Shown: positions 1 through 9,848, counted from the stretch's first letter. The stretch: 64,000 bases of DNA from Chitinophaga terrae (ex Kim and Jung 2007) (GCF_900107795.1 NZ_FNRL01000007.1:62001-126000); one strand, 5' to 3'. The notes: generated by a model not told the origin, from the letters alone. Numbers and translations are program-made.

Positions 1-570
1 GCAGTAGTAGTAGTGGGTGGTTACTTCGGCTATAACCGTTTCGTAAAACAGCCTAATGAAACCAAAGCACAGGAAATGATCTTCCATGCTCAGAACTACT
101 TTGCAGTAGATTCATTTAAACTGGCGCTGAACGGTGACGGTAATAATTATGGCTTCCTGCAGGTTATTAATAAGTATGGTAATACCAAAGCCGGTAACCT
201 CGCTAAATACAGCGCAGGCGTATGCTACATTCACCTGGGCGAATACCAGAAAGGGATCGATATGCTGAAATCTTTCAGTTCCAATGACCTCATCCTCCAG
301 CCTACCGCCTATGGCCTGATGGGAGATGCATACATGGAATTGAACAAAACCGCTGATGGTATCGAAGCTTATAAAAAAGCAGGTCACTATAACGATAATG
401 AACTGACTGCACCTATCTACTTATTCCGCGCCGGTTTGGCACTGGAAAAAGCAGGTAAAGGCCAGGAAGCTATCGCTATCTATAAAGAGATCAAAGAGAA
501 ATTTCCTAAATCCAAAGAAGGTCTGGAAATGGATAAATACCTGGCAAGACTGGGTGAAGTAACAAATTAA
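1..570 (+). CDS. TPR-repeat membrane-anchored protein, 5' end outside window
   Basis: The reading frame is open from base 1 (first codons Ala-Val-Val-Val-Val-Gly-Gly), so the GTG at 13 is not the start and the 5' end lies outside the window. The hydrophobic first residues look like the end of an N-terminal membrane helix. The remaining ~180 residues are helical with degenerate TPR units (for example around AKYSAGVCYIHLGEY and around APIYLFRAGLALEKAG). The architecture of one N-terminal helix followed by TPRs resembles YfgM/BamD-like envelope chaperone proteins. The assignment to that group is inference. It is followed by ribH on the same strand. Confidence 0.75.
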   Translation, partial: AVVVVGGYFGYNRFVKQPNETKAQEMIFHAQNYFAVDSFKLALNGDGNNYGFLQVINKYGNTKAGNLAKYSAGVCYIHLGEYQKGIDMLKSFSSNDLILQPTAYGLMGDAYMELNKTADGIEAYKKAGHYNDNELTAPIYLFRAGLALEKAGKGQEAIAIYKEIKEKFPKSKEGLEMDKYLARLGEVTN

Positions 571-626
571 GAAGTAAGAAATTAATAGATGTAACACTCA
601 ACGTTACGTTTACTAAATTGGTTTTT

Positions 627-1127
627 ATGTCCGATTATAATAAAAGCTTACTTAACGACGCTGGCATTCTCAATTTAGAGGATGCCAGTGTTGTTATGGT
701 GTATACCGAATGGAACGATACCATCGTAAATGAACTGGTAGCCGGCTGCGAAAGAGCGCTCACCCAGTACAAAGTTTCAAGATCAGAAAAGATCGTGGTT
801 CCCGGCGCCTTCGAATTGCCCTATGCCTGCAAACAGTATTGGGAAGCAACAGCAGGTACCGGAAAGCAACCTGGCGCTATTATTGCTTTCGGTTGCGTGA
901 TCCGTGGCGAAACGCCGCATTTCGACTATGTATGTAAAGCCGTAACAGAAGGCATCCTTCAATTGAACCTTCAATTACCCGTTCCTGTTATATTTGGAAT
1001 TCTGACAGTAGACAACGAAAAACAGGCGCTGGACAGGTTAGGCGGCGCACATGGTCATAAAGGCGAGGAAGCCGCTATCACCGCACTGAAGATGATTGCA
1101 CTGCAACGTCAGCTGGCCGGAAAATAA
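627..1127 (+). CDS. ribH: 6,7-dimethyl-8-ribityllumazine synthase
   Basis: Penultimate enzyme of riboflavin synthesis. It condenses 5-amino-6-ribitylaminouracil with 3,4-dihydroxy-2-butanone-4-phosphate in the cytoplasm. The 166-residue length fits the family. Characteristic segments are VYTEWNDTIVNELVAGC (start of the fold), VPGAFELPYACK (phosphate/pyrimidine site), GCVIRGETPHFDYV with the likely catalytic His98, and GGAHGHKGEEAA near the C-terminus. I chose ATG 627; the frame could open at a TTG at 618, but ATG gives the usual N-terminus. No other rib gene is nearby, so it is separated from the rest of its pathway here. Confidence 0.97.
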   Translation: MSDYNKSLLNDAGILNLEDASVVMVYTEWNDTIVNELVAGCERALTQYKVSRSEKIVVPGAFELPYACKQYWEATAGTGKQPGAIIAFGCVIRGETPHFDYVCKAVTEGILQLNLQLPVPVIFGILTVDNEKQALDRLGGAHGHKGEEAAITALKMIALQRQLAGK

Positions 1128-1150
1128 TGCAGCTATAAAAAGGAAGCAAG

Positions 1151-1870
1151 ATGAATGTACAGTTATTTATACCGTGTTTCGTAGATCAGTTCTTCCCGGA
1201 AACCGCCTTTAATATGGTAAAGGTCCTGGAAAAACTGGGATGCAACGTGATGTATAACGCGGAACAGACCTGCTGCGGACAACCCGCCTACAACGCAGGC
1301 TACCAGGACGAATGCAGAACTGTTGCCACCAAGTTTATCAAGGACTTTAAAACATATGATTATATCGTTGCTCCAAGCGGCTCTTGTACAGGATTTGTAA
1401 GGAACTACTATGGCAAATTGTTCGATAATTCCGCTGTACACAACGAAGTGAAACTGTTAAGGAAAAACCTGTTTGAATTCACAGAATTCCTTACCGATGT
1501 CCTGCATGTAACAGACGTAGGAGCCACGCTCAATGGAATTGGTACCTATCACGACGCCTGCGGCGCATTGAGAGAATGTGGTATTAAAACAGGTCCTCGT
1601 AAATTGCTGGAAAAAGTAAAAGGACTGGAGCTCAGGGAGATGAACGACAGCGAAGTATGCTGCGGGTTTGGCGGTACCTTTGCCGTAAAATTTGAGCCGA
1701 TCTCGGTGAACATGGGCGAACAGAAGGTGCATAACGCTGCCAATAGCGGCGCCGAATACCTCATTTCTACCGACCTTTCCTGCCTGATGCACCTGGATGG
1801 CTATATCCGTAAACATAACAGCAATGTAAAGGTGATGCACATTGCAGATGTACTGGCAAGCGGTTGGTAA
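1151..1870 (+). CDS. LutA/GlpC-type (Fe-S)-binding protein with two CCG domains
   Basis: A 239-residue protein with two cysteine-rich CCG domains. The first has the core CCGQPAYNAG (around residue 41) and an upstream IPCFVDQFFP segment. The second has VCCGFGGTFAVKF (around residue 173) with upstream DACGALRECG. Paired CCG domains of this kind occur in LutA/YkgE of the L-lactate oxidation complex and in heterodisulfide reductase-type subunits, where they bind Fe-S clusters. lutB and lutC are not adjacent, so the electron-transfer partner is not visible. It probably shares a transcript with ribH and the EVE gene (gaps of 23 and 33 bases). Confidence 0.88.
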   Translation: MNVQLFIPCFVDQFFPETAFNMVKVLEKLGCNVMYNAEQTCCGQPAYNAGYQDECRTVATKFIKDFKTYDYIVAPSGSCTGFVRNYYGKLFDNSAVHNEVKLLRKNLFEFTEFLTDVLHVTDVGATLNGIGTYHDACGALRECGIKTGPRKLLEKVKGLELREMNDSEVCCGFGGTFAVKFEPISVNMGEQKVHNAANSGAEYLISTDLSCLMHLDGYIRKHNSNVKVMHIADVLASGW

Positions 1871-1903
1871 TCCTTTATTCTATCTACCTAATCTCATAAA
1901 ATT

Positions 1904-2314
1904 ATGAACTACTGGTTGGTGAAGTCAGAGCCCTTCAAATACTCCTGGGAACAGTTTGTGAAAGACAAGAAAACATTCTGGGATGGCGTACGAAATTACC
2001 AGGCACGGAACAACCTGAAAGCGATGAAAAAAGGCGACCAGGTATTTTTTTATCACAGCAATGAAGGTCTTGAAATCGTAGGCCTGGCAACTGTTGCCAA
2101 GGAAAGCTACCAGGACCCCACCACACCCGACCCAAACTGGGTGGTGGTAGACCTGAAGCCGCTCAAAGCATTTAAAAAGCCTGTGACGCTTGCCCAGATG
2201 AAAGCAGAAAAAAAACTGGCTAACTTATCTCTTATCCGCCAGGGCAGGCTCTCTGTTTGCTCCGTTACCCCGGAAGAATTCGAGGTAATAATGGAAATGG
2301 GAGGCATGAAATAG
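1904..2314 (+). CDS. EVE domain-containing protein
   Basis: A 136-residue single-domain protein starting MNYWLVKSEP, followed by FWDGVRNYQARNNL, GDQVFFYHSN and EIVGLATVAKESY. These are the hallmarks of the EVE family (PUA-like, related to YTH domains and human thymocyte nuclear protein 1). EVE domains are thought to read modified bases; the ligand cannot be inferred here. It is the last gene before a hairpin terminator at 2333-2366, and so probably closes the ribH transcription unit. Confidence 0.93.
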   Translation: MNYWLVKSEPFKYSWEQFVKDKKTFWDGVRNYQARNNLKAMKKGDQVFFYHSNEGLEIVGLATVAKESYQDPTTPDPNWVVVDLKPLKAFKKPVTLAQMKAEKKLANLSLIRQGRLSVCSVTPEEFEVIMEMGGMK

Positions 2315-2332
2315 CCAGATCATTATTATATT

Positions 2333-2366
2333 AAAAGGCATTTCTTGAAAAAGGAATGCCTTTTTT
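2333..2366 (+). terminator. Rho-independent terminator after the EVE gene
   Basis: The stem arms AAAAGGCATT and AATGCCTTTT enclose a short A-rich loop and run into a T tract. It lies 19 bases after the EVE stop codon. Confidence 0.85.
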
Positions 2367-2409
2367 GTGGAATTTTATTGTTTTATTCATCCTGAAGAAA
2401 AGTTAAACC

Positions 2410-3246
2410 ATGAATACCAGGACCTATCTTATCTGTATGCTCTTCCTTTTTCCCGCCTGTATGAAGAGTACGCCCAAACCGGAAATGACAGCGAAAGAAA
2501 TAGCCATGCCTGCCCCGAGGGAAGAAGAAAGAGTAGCTGCCCAAAGCGACGATATTGCCCCGGCTATTGCCTCCAAGGTAATACAAACCGCGAATGTATC
2601 GTTCGAAACGGATGCTTTCAATAAATGTCGTGTAGCCGTAAACGATGTTATAAAGAAATATGGAGGCCAGGTCACGAATGAAAAACAGGATAAGGGAGAA
2701 TACTCCTGGCGGAGTGAAACAACCGCCAAAGTGCCGGCCAATAAACTGGATTCCGCTCTCAACGCCCTGGAAGGGATAGCCGGTGTGTTCAACGAAAAAA
2801 CAGTGAACACAGAAGATGTTACAAAGCAATACATAGACATGGACGCCAGGATGCGTACCCAGCAGGCGCTGGAGCAGCGCTACCTGCAGCTATTGCAAAA
2901 AGCGGGTACAGTAGGCGATATGCTTGAAATAGAAGAGAAACTGAGCCAGGTTAGAGCCGTGATAGAAGCAGCCAAAACCAATATGAAACAGATCGATGAC
3001 CAGGTGGCTTACAGTACGCTGACCATCAACTACTGGCAGGTGATGAAGAACTCATCATTGAGACGGCCTGGTTTTGCTTCACAAGCCTGGGATTCCGTGA
3101 AAGACGGATGGGATGCGATAGTGGCAACAGTATTAGGACTTATTGCTGCCTGGCCTTTTATTATTGTTGCCGTAATTATTTTTATTTTTGTAAGAAGATG
3201 GAGGAAGAACAGGCGCCTGAGAAAACAGGTTGCCAGCCATCAGTAA
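2410..3246 (+). CDS. DUF4349 lipoprotein with C-terminal membrane helix
   Basis: A 278-residue protein. The N-terminus MNTRTYLICMLFLFPAC has a lipobox (FPAC, Cys17), suggesting a lipoprotein. The central part (about 60-215) matches DUF4349: a β-rich start (QTANVSFETDAFNKC), the segment VPANKLDSALNALEGIAG, then a helical coiled-coil stretch (QQALEQRYLQLLQKA to MKQIDDQVAYSTLTINYW). A strongly hydrophobic helix (about 243-265) is followed by a basic Arg/Lys tail. DUF4349 proteins have no established biochemical role. The next gene follows after 23 bases. Confidence 0.88.
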   Translation: MNTRTYLICMLFLFPACMKSTPKPEMTAKEIAMPAPREEERVAAQSDDIAPAIASKVIQTANVSFETDAFNKCRVAVNDVIKKYGGQVTNEKQDKGEYSWRSETTAKVPANKLDSALNALEGIAGVFNEKTVNTEDVTKQYIDMDARMRTQQALEQRYLQLLQKAGTVGDMLEIEEKLSQVRAVIEAAKTNMKQIDDQVAYSTLTINYWQVMKNSSLRRPGFASQAWDSVKDGWDAIVATVLGLIAAWPFIIVAVIIFIFVRRWRKNRRLRKQVASHQ

Positions 3247-3269
3247 CGTTAACCTATAAACGAATTTTC

Positions 3270-3947
3270 ATGAAACCAAAATTGGTGGTGCTGACCGGGG
3301 CCGGCATCAGTGCAGAAAGCGGGCTCCGGACGTTCAGGGATACCGATGGCCTCTGGGAAGGGTACGACGTGTATGAAGTGGCCAGTCCCCAGGGCTGGCA
3401 GAAGAACCCGGCGCTGGTACAGGATTTCTATAATTCACGACGCCGTGATGTAAAGGCTGCTGTGCCTAATGCTGCGCATATTGGCCTGGCAAAGCTGGAA
3501 GAGAAATACGATGTGCAGATCATTACGCAGAACATCGACGACCTGCATGAACGCGGAGGTTCTACATCTGTAATGCACCTGCACGGGCAGATCTTCAAAA
3601 TGAGAAGCTGTACAAATGAGTCGCTGATCTATGATGTTTACGATGACATCAGGATGGGCGACCTGGCGGCAGACGGCGGGCAGCTAAGACCGCATATTGT
3701 ATGGTTTGGCGAAGCCGTGCCGATGATAGAACCGGCATTGAAAGAAGTGTTGCAGGCCGATGTGTTCGTAGTAGTGGGAACCTCTCTGCAGGTTTATCCT
3801 GCGGCCAGCCTGCTGGAATATGTATCTGAAACAGTTCCTGTATATGTGATCGACAGGAAGATCCCGCTGATCGGCAGGCAGAATGTTCACCGGATAGAAA
3901 AGCCTGCCACCGCAGGCGTGGAAGAACTGCTGAGTATCTTGCTTTAA
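3270..3947 (+). CDS. cobB: SIR2-family NAD-dependent deacylase (CobB-like)
   Basis: A 225-residue sirtuin that removes acyl groups from lysines using NAD. Visible motifs are GAGISAESGLRTFRD (residues 10-24, NAD binding), TQNIDDLHERGGS (86-98), HLHGQ with catalytic His105, and GTSLQVYPAA. The Tyr54-x-x-Arg57 pair in QDFYNSRR is the class III signature associated with succinyl/malonyl-lysine preference. Only one Cys (Cys114) remains in the zinc-ribbon region; the second CxxC is replaced by acidic and glycine residues, so structural zinc is probably lost. The frame extends upstream to 3108, but that overlaps the previous gene, and ATG 3270 gives the canonical N-terminus. Confidence 0.93.
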   Translation: MKPKLVVLTGAGISAESGLRTFRDTDGLWEGYDVYEVASPQGWQKNPALVQDFYNSRRRDVKAAVPNAAHIGLAKLEEKYDVQIITQNIDDLHERGGSTSVMHLHGQIFKMRSCTNESLIYDVYDDIRMGDLAADGGQLRPHIVWFGEAVPMIEPALKEVLQADVFVVVGTSLQVYPAASLLEYVSETVPVYVIDRKIPLIGRQNVHRIEKPATAGVEELLSILL

Positions 3948-3952
3948 CAAAA

Positions 3953-3976
3953 AACCTCCCCGGGGCCGGGGAGGTT
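3953..3976 (-). terminator. GC-rich hairpin terminator between convergent genes
   Basis: A perfect 11-bp stem (AACCTCCCCGG / CCGGGGAGGTT) with a 2-base loop. On the minus strand it is followed by a run of six T, so it best terminates the gene ending at 4022. In the plus direction it may also slow transcription from the sirtuin gene. Confidence 0.8.
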
Positions 3977-4021
3977 GCACAAATCCTTCTACCATAGAGT
4001 CCACCATAGGAAAAAATATCT

Positions 4022-5344
4022 TTATTCAAAGCTTTCTTCAAAGCTGATATCAAATTCCTCTAATTCTTTCAGTACCGGGTTATAGATCTCTGGAAGAATG
4101 GGTATATGTAGTCCTGTTAATGAAATTTTTTCCTGGAGTAATAATTTGGCCATTATGCCTAGGGGTAATCCAACTGTTTTAGCCATCGCTGTGTGAACGT
4201 TATCTTCTCCCTGTACGATCATATAACTATGCATCCTGGTAGCCATATTCCGCCGCTCAAACTCCAGCTCATGCACCATCACTACCATGTCTTTGTCTGC
4301 CGGCTCCATCTTCAGTTTATTCTCGACCAGGTATTGCAGGATCCCTGCATTGGTTTGCCTACCTAAATTTATGATTTCTGTATTGAAAAGGCCAAGAAAT
4401 TTTAGTTGCCTTATCACTTTTGATTTACTGCTGACACCCAGGAACTGCGCTATATTCTCTTCCGTTGCGTTATCTTTTACATCAACATGCTGGCTAGCCC
4501 AATTGTTGTAGGTCAGCTCATTTGTTTCGAATTGTTTGACATCGTCTGTGAGTCCCAGTTTCACCAGCGCATTCCAACCTTCGCAAAAATCCGGGAACCT
4601 GAGGGTTGCGCGCATAAACGTTGCCAGGTCCTGCAGCTCGTAGGCCTCCATATAGGTGAGGGAATCGCGGTTCGGATAGTAAGCCAGTTTGCCTATTCCA
4701 GGTATGAGGATGGTTTTGCTGTGATCAAACAGTTGATCATAAGCTACTTCCTTTACTTTTCCTTTCTCTTTGTAAACCGCTCCTGAGCTGCCGGCCAGCA
4801 CTATATTACGGGCGTTCCAGGAAACTTTGTACTGCCACGGGTTATCGGCATGGTCGGGCGAGATCAGGCCGCCGCAGTAGGACTTGAAAGAAAATATCTG
4901 TCCTCCTTTCTTCTCGATTGAATGTATCAGCTTCATGGCCGACATATGATCGATCCCGGGGTCGAGGCCCATTTCGTACAGGAACAGTATGCCGGCGTCG
5001 TTGATCTCTTTCTCCAGTTTCTTTACTTCCGGGTCGATATAGGAAGCAGTGAGTAAATTCTTTTTATACTGAATGCAGTCTTTGGCAACGAAAATATGAA
5101 GAGGTGGAGGTAATAATGAAATAACCAGGTCTGTATCCCGGATGAGTTGTTGTCTTGCGTCCTGATCTTTAATATCTAGGTCTGAGGCGGTGGCGTAATA
5201 AGATTTTCCAATTTTAGATTTTATCAGCGCCAGATCATGATCTGCCACGGTCAGATGCCACTTTTGCCTGGGGGCATTGGTTAGCAGATAATCGATAAGA
5301 CTGGTGGCCGATTTGCCGGCGCCAAACAACAGTATGTTCTTCAT
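4022..5344 (-). CDS. Saccharopine dehydrogenase-like (LYS9-type) oxidoreductase
   Basis: A 440-residue protein starting with a Rossmann segment, MKNILLFGAGKSATSLIDYL, and continuing with VISLLPPPLHIFVAKDCI and GLDPGIDHMSAMKLI, typical of saccharopine reductase/dehydrogenase C-terminal-type enzymes. Family members act on the saccharopine route of lysine metabolism or related ε-deamination steps. No lysine 2-oxoglutarate reductase partner is adjacent, so the substrate is not settled. It is transcribed away from gyrA across a 422-base divergent region. Confidence 0.85.
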   Translation of the reverse strand: MKNILLFGAGKSATSLIDYLLTNAPRQKWHLTVADHDLALIKSKIGKSYYATASDLDIKDQDARQQLIRDTDLVISLLPPPLHIFVAKDCIQYKKNLLTASYIDPEVKKLEKEINDAGILFLYEMGLDPGIDHMSAMKLIHSIEKKGGQIFSFKSYCGGLISPDHADNPWQYKVSWNARNIVLAGSSGAVYKEKGKVKEVAYDQLFDHSKTILIPGIGKLAYYPNRDSLTYMEAYELQDLATFMRATLRFPDFCEGWNALVKLGLTDDVKQFETNELTYNNWASQHVDVKDNATEENIAQFLGVSSKSKVIRQLKFLGLFNTEIINLGRQTNAGILQYLVENKLKMEPADKDMVVMVHELEFERRNMATRMHSYMIVQGEDNVHTAMAKTVGLPLGIMAKLLLQEKISLTGLHIPILPEIYNPVLKELEEFDISFEESFE

Positions 5345-5766
5345 AGTCTGTTTAGAAAAGTGATTAAGAATCAGGGGAATAACAGCTCTTTTGATATTAA
5401 TGTTCGAATTACGTATGAATTCGGATTTTAAGATATTATATATATGTTTTCCGTTGATTCGAAGTGTTGATTTTCAGTGGGTTAAGTACAAATACTTTGC
5501 CAATATCGATTTAAGAAATATATTAACTGTCGTTAATATATAGACTTTTAACCGAAATAGGATCGCCTTTGAAGATAACAAGGGAGATTGTAAATAGTTG
5601 TCTTCCATAGGGGAAAAGAATCATATATCCATCTTGCTATATAAAGCATTATCCCTATGGCGTTTTTTATTCACATTTAACGTTTTTTAGCTCAAAATAA
5701 GGGCTGAAATGGCTATATTTGCCTTTATCTGTTTTCAACAGAAAAAATTGTAAATCAATACACAAA
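5345..5766. other. Divergent intergenic region upstream of gyrA
   Basis: A 422-base AT-rich region with no convincing gene. It holds the likely gyrA -7 element (5714-5721) and an 8-bp inverted repeat, CCATAGGG (5607-5614) / CCCTATGG (5653-5660), enclosing an AT-rich loop. Confidence 0.6.
5714..5721 (+). promoter_or_regulatory. Likely gyrA promoter -7 element
   Basis: TATATTTG matches the Bacteroidota -7 consensus TAnnTTTG and lies 46 bases before the gyrA ATG. The -33 element is not clear. Confidence 0.5.
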
Positions 5767-8355
5767 ATGACAGAGCATACGGAAAATCATCAGGAAGGGA
5801 GAATTGTCCAGATCAACATTGAGGAGCAAATGAAAACCGCCTATATCGACTATTCCATGTCGGTAATTGTCGGTCGTGCATTACCCGATGTTAGGGATGG
5901 TTTGAAACCTGTGCATCGCCGGGTTTTATTCGGAATGAATGAACTGGGCAACCACAGCAACAAGCCTTACAAAAAATCTGCGCGTGTGGTTGGTGAGGTA
6001 ATGGGTAAATATCACCCGCATGGTGATGCTTCTATTTATGACACCATTGTACGTTTAGCGCAGCCCTGGAGCATGCGTTATCCGATGGTAGACGGTCAGG
6101 GTAACTTCGGTTCGGTGGATGGAGACATGCCGGCGGCTATGCGTTACACCGAGATCCGTTTACAGAAGATCGCTGAAGCGATGCTGGAAGATATCGACAA
6201 AGAAACGGTTGATTTCACCAACAACTTCGACGATACCCTGGAAGAACCAACAGTACTGCCAACACGTATTCCTAACCTCCTGGTTAACGGTGCGTCTGGT
6301 ATCGCAGTAGGGATGGCCACCAACATTATGCCGCACAACCTCGGCGAAGTAGTGGATGGAGCAATTGCCTATATCGAAAACAGGGACATTACCGTTGAAG
6401 AACTCATCAAACACGTAAAAGCGCCGGATTTCCCTACAGGTGGCGTGATCTACGGTTTTGAAGGAGTGAAACAAGGTTTCGAAACCGGTAGAGGAAGGGT
6501 AGTGGTAAGAGGTAAAGTAACCTCCGAAACCGCCAAAAACGGCAGAGAAAAACTGATCATCTACGAACTGCCTTACCAGATCAATAAAGCAGTCTTACAC
6601 CAGAAAATCGCACAACTGGTAAGCGATAAGATCATTGAAGGCATCTCCGATGTACGCGACGAAAGCGACAGGGAAGGTATGCGCCTGGTGATCGACCTCA
6701 AAAAAGAGGCGATCTCCAACGTGATCATCAACCAGTTATTTAAATATTCAGAACTGCAGACCTCTTACGGTATCAACAACGTGGCCCTGGTTAAAGGCCG
6801 TCCGCGTATCCTGAACCTGAAAGAGATGATCGCAGAGTTCATCGACTTCCGCCACGAGGTGGTAGTGAGAAGAACAACCTACGAATTACGCAAAGCAGAA
6901 GAAAAAGCGCATATCCTTGCCGGTTACCTGATCGCACTGGATCACCTGGACCAGGTAATTGCCCTGATCCGCGCGGCTGCTACTCCTGAAATAGCGAAAG
7001 ATGGCCTCATGACTGAATTTGGGCTCTCCGAGATCCAGGCCAAAGCCATCCTCGAACTTCGTTTACAACGTTTAACAGGCATGGAGCGCGATAAGATCCG
7101 TGCAGAGTATGACGATATCATGAAGCTCATCGCTTACCTGAAAGATGTATTAAGCGATGAAGGCCTGCGTATGAAGATCATACGTGAAGAGCTGGAAGAA
7201 GTGAAGAAGAAATTCGGAGACGAGCGTAAAACAGAGATCCAGTACCTGGCCAGCGAAATGAGGATTGAAGATATTATCGCAGAAGAAGACGTGGTGATCA
7301 CCATTTCTCACCTGGGATATATCAAACGTACCTCGGCTTACGATTACCGCCAGCAGAAACGCGGCGGCCGCGGTGCTATCGGCGGTAGAACGAGGGATGA
7401 AGATTATATCGAACATCTCTTTGTCGCCTCTACTCACCATACCATGCTGTTCTTCACAGAGAAAGGACGCTGTTACTGGCTGAAAGTATACGAAATCCCG
7501 GATGGAGAAAAAGGCGGTAAAGGACGTGCCATCCAGAACATGATCCAGTTGCCGACCGATGATAAGATCCGTGCGATCATCGATATTAAAGACCTCCAGG
7601 ATAAAGACTTTATCAACAGCCATTATATTGTGCTGTGTACCAAGAAAGGTATTATCAAGAAAACATTGCTGGAAGAATTCTCCCGCCCTCGCCAGAACGG
7701 GGTGAACGCTATTACTGTCAACGAAGGGGATCAGCTGCTGGAAGCCCGGCTGACAACAGGCGACAGCGAGATCATGATGGCTATCCAGAGCGGACGCGCT
7801 ATCAGGTTCCCTGAATCTACCGTTCGTGATACCGGTCGTGGCGCCATCGGCGTACGCGGTATCGAAGTGGATAGCGAGAACGATGAGGTAGTTGGTATGG
7901 TTTGTGTTGAGAAAGAGGACAACCAGAAAACAATCCTGGTAGTTTCTGAGAAAGGATACGGTAAACGTACCAACATCGAAGAGTACCGTATCACTAACCG
8001 TGGCGGTAAAGGTGTAAAAACTATAAATATTACGGAAAAAACCGGTAACTTGATAGGCATACTGGATGTAACCGAAAGCCAGGACCTGATGATCACTTGT
8101 AAATCCGGTATCACTATCCGGATGGCGGTAGCAGATATCAGGGAAGCTGGCCGCGCAACCCAGGGAGTAAGGTTGATCCGTCTCGATGGTAATGATGAAA
8201 TAGCAGCTGTAGCACGTCTTGATGAACAGGAAGAAGATGAAAACCAGGAAGTTGAAGGAGTAGAAGCAGATCAATCTGCCTCCTCAGATTCTCCGGAAAC
8301 GCCAGAAACACCGGGCACTGAATCTTCCGACGGTGAAGAAACTCCAGCAGAATAA
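5767..8355 (+). CDS. gyrA: DNA gyrase subunit A
   Basis: Breakage-reunion subunit of gyrase, which introduces negative supercoils with GyrB. It is 862 residues, the usual length. The N-terminal winged-helix region carries the catalytic Tyr127 in [11 protein letters not shown]. The quinolone-resistance region reads [14 protein letters not shown], with Ala88 and Asp92 at the positions of E. coli Ser83 and Asp87. The C-terminal β-pinwheel has the GyrA box QKRGGRG (near residue 530), so it is gyrase and not topoisomerase IV ParC. It ends in a ~40-residue acidic, Ser/Thr/Pro-rich tail. I chose ATG 5767 ([11 protein letters not shown]); the open frame reaches back to 5719. Confidence 0.98.
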   Translation: MTEHTENHQEGRIVQINIEEQMKTAYIDYSMSVIVGRALPDVRDGLKPVHRRVLFGMNELGNHSNKPYKKSARVVGEVMGKYHPHGDASIYDTIVRLAQPWSMRYPMVDGQGNFGSVDGDMPAAMRYTEIRLQKIAEAMLEDIDKETVDFTNNFDDTLEEPTVLPTRIPNLLVNGASGIAVGMATNIMPHNLGEVVDGAIAYIENRDITVEELIKHVKAPDFPTGGVIYGFEGVKQGFETGRGRVVVRGKVTSETAKNGREKLIIYELPYQINKAVLHQKIAQLVSDKIIEGISDVRDESDREGMRLVIDLKKEAISNVIINQLFKYSELQTSYGINNVALVKGRPRILNLKEMIAEFIDFRHEVVVRRTTYELRKAEEKAHILAGYLIALDHLDQVIALIRAAATPEIAKDGLMTEFGLSEIQAKAILELRLQRLTGMERDKIRAEYDDIMKLIAYLKDVLSDEGLRMKIIREELEEVKKKFGDERKTEIQYLASEMRIEDIIAEEDVVITISHLGYIKRTSAYDYRQQKRGGRGAIGGRTRDEDYIEHLFVASTHHTMLFFTEKGRCYWLKVYEIPDGEKGGKGRAIQNMIQLPTDDKIRAIIDIKDLQDKDFINSHYIVLCTKKGIIKKTLLEEFSRPRQNGVNAITVNEGDQLLEARLTTGDSEIMMAIQSGRAIRFPESTVRDTGRGAIGVRGIEVDSENDEVVGMVCVEKEDNQKTILVVSEKGYGKRTNIEEYRITNRGGKGVKTINITEKTGNLIGILDVTESQDLMITCKSGITIRMAVADIREAGRATQGVRLIRLDGNDEIAAVARLDEQEEDENQEVEGVEADQSASSDSPETPETPGTESSDGEETPAE

Positions 8356-8535
8356 TCAGCAATTTTTCCGGGAGCAGTTGTTTCCAAGGCATAGCTCCCG
8401 GATCCTTGATAAAAAAAGTACAGTCGGCTTTAGTGGTAACATAAATCCTGATTGTATATCCATTATCAGAGCATCAAATCGAACTAAAGTAGCGGAGACG
8501 TTACTTCAATTGTAATTAGCAAAAAAATCAAAAGC

Positions 8536-9789
8536 ATGAAACATTTATTGGTATCTCTTCTCTTTTGCACGGCCGCAACAACAGCAATGGCACAACGCGC
8601 AAAAGTTGCTAGTGCTGATGAGAACCTGAAGAAGGAAGACCTGGAAAAAGCAAAAGCAGACATTGATGCCGCATTGCAGAACGATAAAACCAAGAACGAC
8701 GCGAAAACCTGGTTGGTAAATGGTAAGATCCTTGAAGCAATGGGCACTAAACAAAAAAGTGGTGCACTCGCAAGAGAAGCTTTTGCATCATTTAAAAAAG
8801 CTTTGGAGCTGGATCCGAAAATGAAGGAAGCCGTGCTGGAAATGAACCGGCCTTTGTTCAATGTTTACGCTACGATTGCTAACGTTGGTTACGCTAACCT
8901 GAACGAACAGAAATGGGATTCTTCTCTCATCAACTTCAAAGACGCTTTTGAAGTAGCCGACTTCTACAACAGCAAGAACCTGGGCGGTACTATTCCTACC
9001 GATACTGCATTGACCTTCTATGTTGGTTATGCTGCCAGCCAGGCTGGTAAAAAAGATGATGCATTCACTTACCTGAAAAAAGCAGCTGATCTGCAATTCA
9101 AAGGTGAACCTGCATTATATGTACTGTTAGGCCAACTGTACGAAGAAAAAGGTGATCAGGCTAACTGGCTGAAAACTATTGAAGAAGCTAAAACCATCTT
9201 CCCTAAAGATAAACGCTTCAACGACATGGAACTGGCTTACTACAGCAAAACCGGTAAAACCAACGAATTACTGTCTATGCTGGAAAAGAAAATGGCAGAA
9301 AACCCTAACGATGAAGCAATGGTGTTGGATTACGCCATCCGTGTTGATAACATCGCTAACCCACGCGACGAAAAAGGCAACGACGCACCTAAACCGGCTA
9401 ACTACGAAGAGCTGATGGGTAAAGCAGAAGCAGCTTACAAAAAAGCATTGGAATTAAATCCAAACGACGCTACTGCTAACTTCCAGTTAGGCGCTTTGTA
9501 CTTCAACAGAGCTGTTGTCTTCAACAAAGAACTGAATGCACTGGACAGCAAACAACAAACTTCTCCTAAAGCAAAAGAACTGCAAACCAAAGTAGAAGGT
9601 CTGATGAACCAGGCATTGCCTTACTTCGAAAAAGCTGATGCCGGCTTCTCTTCCAAAGGTAACCTGGAAGCGAGCGACAAACAGACTTACGAAAGCTGCC
9701 TTTACGCATTGCAAAAGATCTATGCGATCAAAAATAACAATGCTAAAGTAGAAGAAATGAAAAAGAAACTGGACGCATTACAGAAGTAA
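8536..9789 (+). CDS. Exported TPR-repeat protein
   Basis: A 417-residue protein with signal peptide MKHLLVSLLFCTAATTAMAQ (cleavage likely after AMA-Q). The mature part is helical with TPR-like units, for example FYVGYAASQAGKKDDAFTYL, and AAYKKALELNPNDATANFQL with FQLGALYFNRA. It is Lys- and Ala-rich and probably periplasmic. The role is unknown; such proteins usually scaffold protein complexes. It stands alone, with a 180-base upstream gap after gyrA and a strong terminator at 9813-9848. Confidence 0.85.
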   Translation: MKHLLVSLLFCTAATTAMAQRAKVASADENLKKEDLEKAKADIDAALQNDKTKNDAKTWLVNGKILEAMGTKQKSGALAREAFASFKKALELDPKMKEAVLEMNRPLFNVYATIANVGYANLNEQKWDSSLINFKDAFEVADFYNSKNLGGTIPTDTALTFYVGYAASQAGKKDDAFTYLKKAADLQFKGEPALYVLLGQLYEEKGDQANWLKTIEEAKTIFPKDKRFNDMELAYYSKTGKTNELLSMLEKKMAENPNDEAMVLDYAIRVDNIANPRDEKGNDAPKPANYEELMGKAEAAYKKALELNPNDATANFQLGALYFNRAVVFNKELNALDSKQQTSPKAKELQTKVEGLMNQALPYFEKADAGFSSKGNLEASDKQTYESCLYALQKIYAIKNNNAKVEEMKKKLDALQK

Positions 9790-9812
9790 TCACCGGTTTA
9801 CAATATAATTTC

Positions 9813-9848
9813 AAAGGGCTAAACAATTGCTTGTTTAGCCCTTTTTCT
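9813..9848 (+). terminator. Rho-independent terminator after the TPR gene
   Basis: A perfect 14-bp stem, AAAGGGCTAAACAA / TTGTTTAGCCCTTT, with a 4-base loop and a following T run. It begins 24 bases after the stop codon. Confidence 0.92.

Noticed and set aside
13-15. GTG at 13 as the start of the first gene
   Set aside because: The frame is open to base 1 with a hydrophobic run, so the gene begins outside the window.
7150-8274. 374-codon minus-strand frame inside gyrA
   Set aside because: Shadow of gyrA; composition is not protein-like and gyrA is certain.
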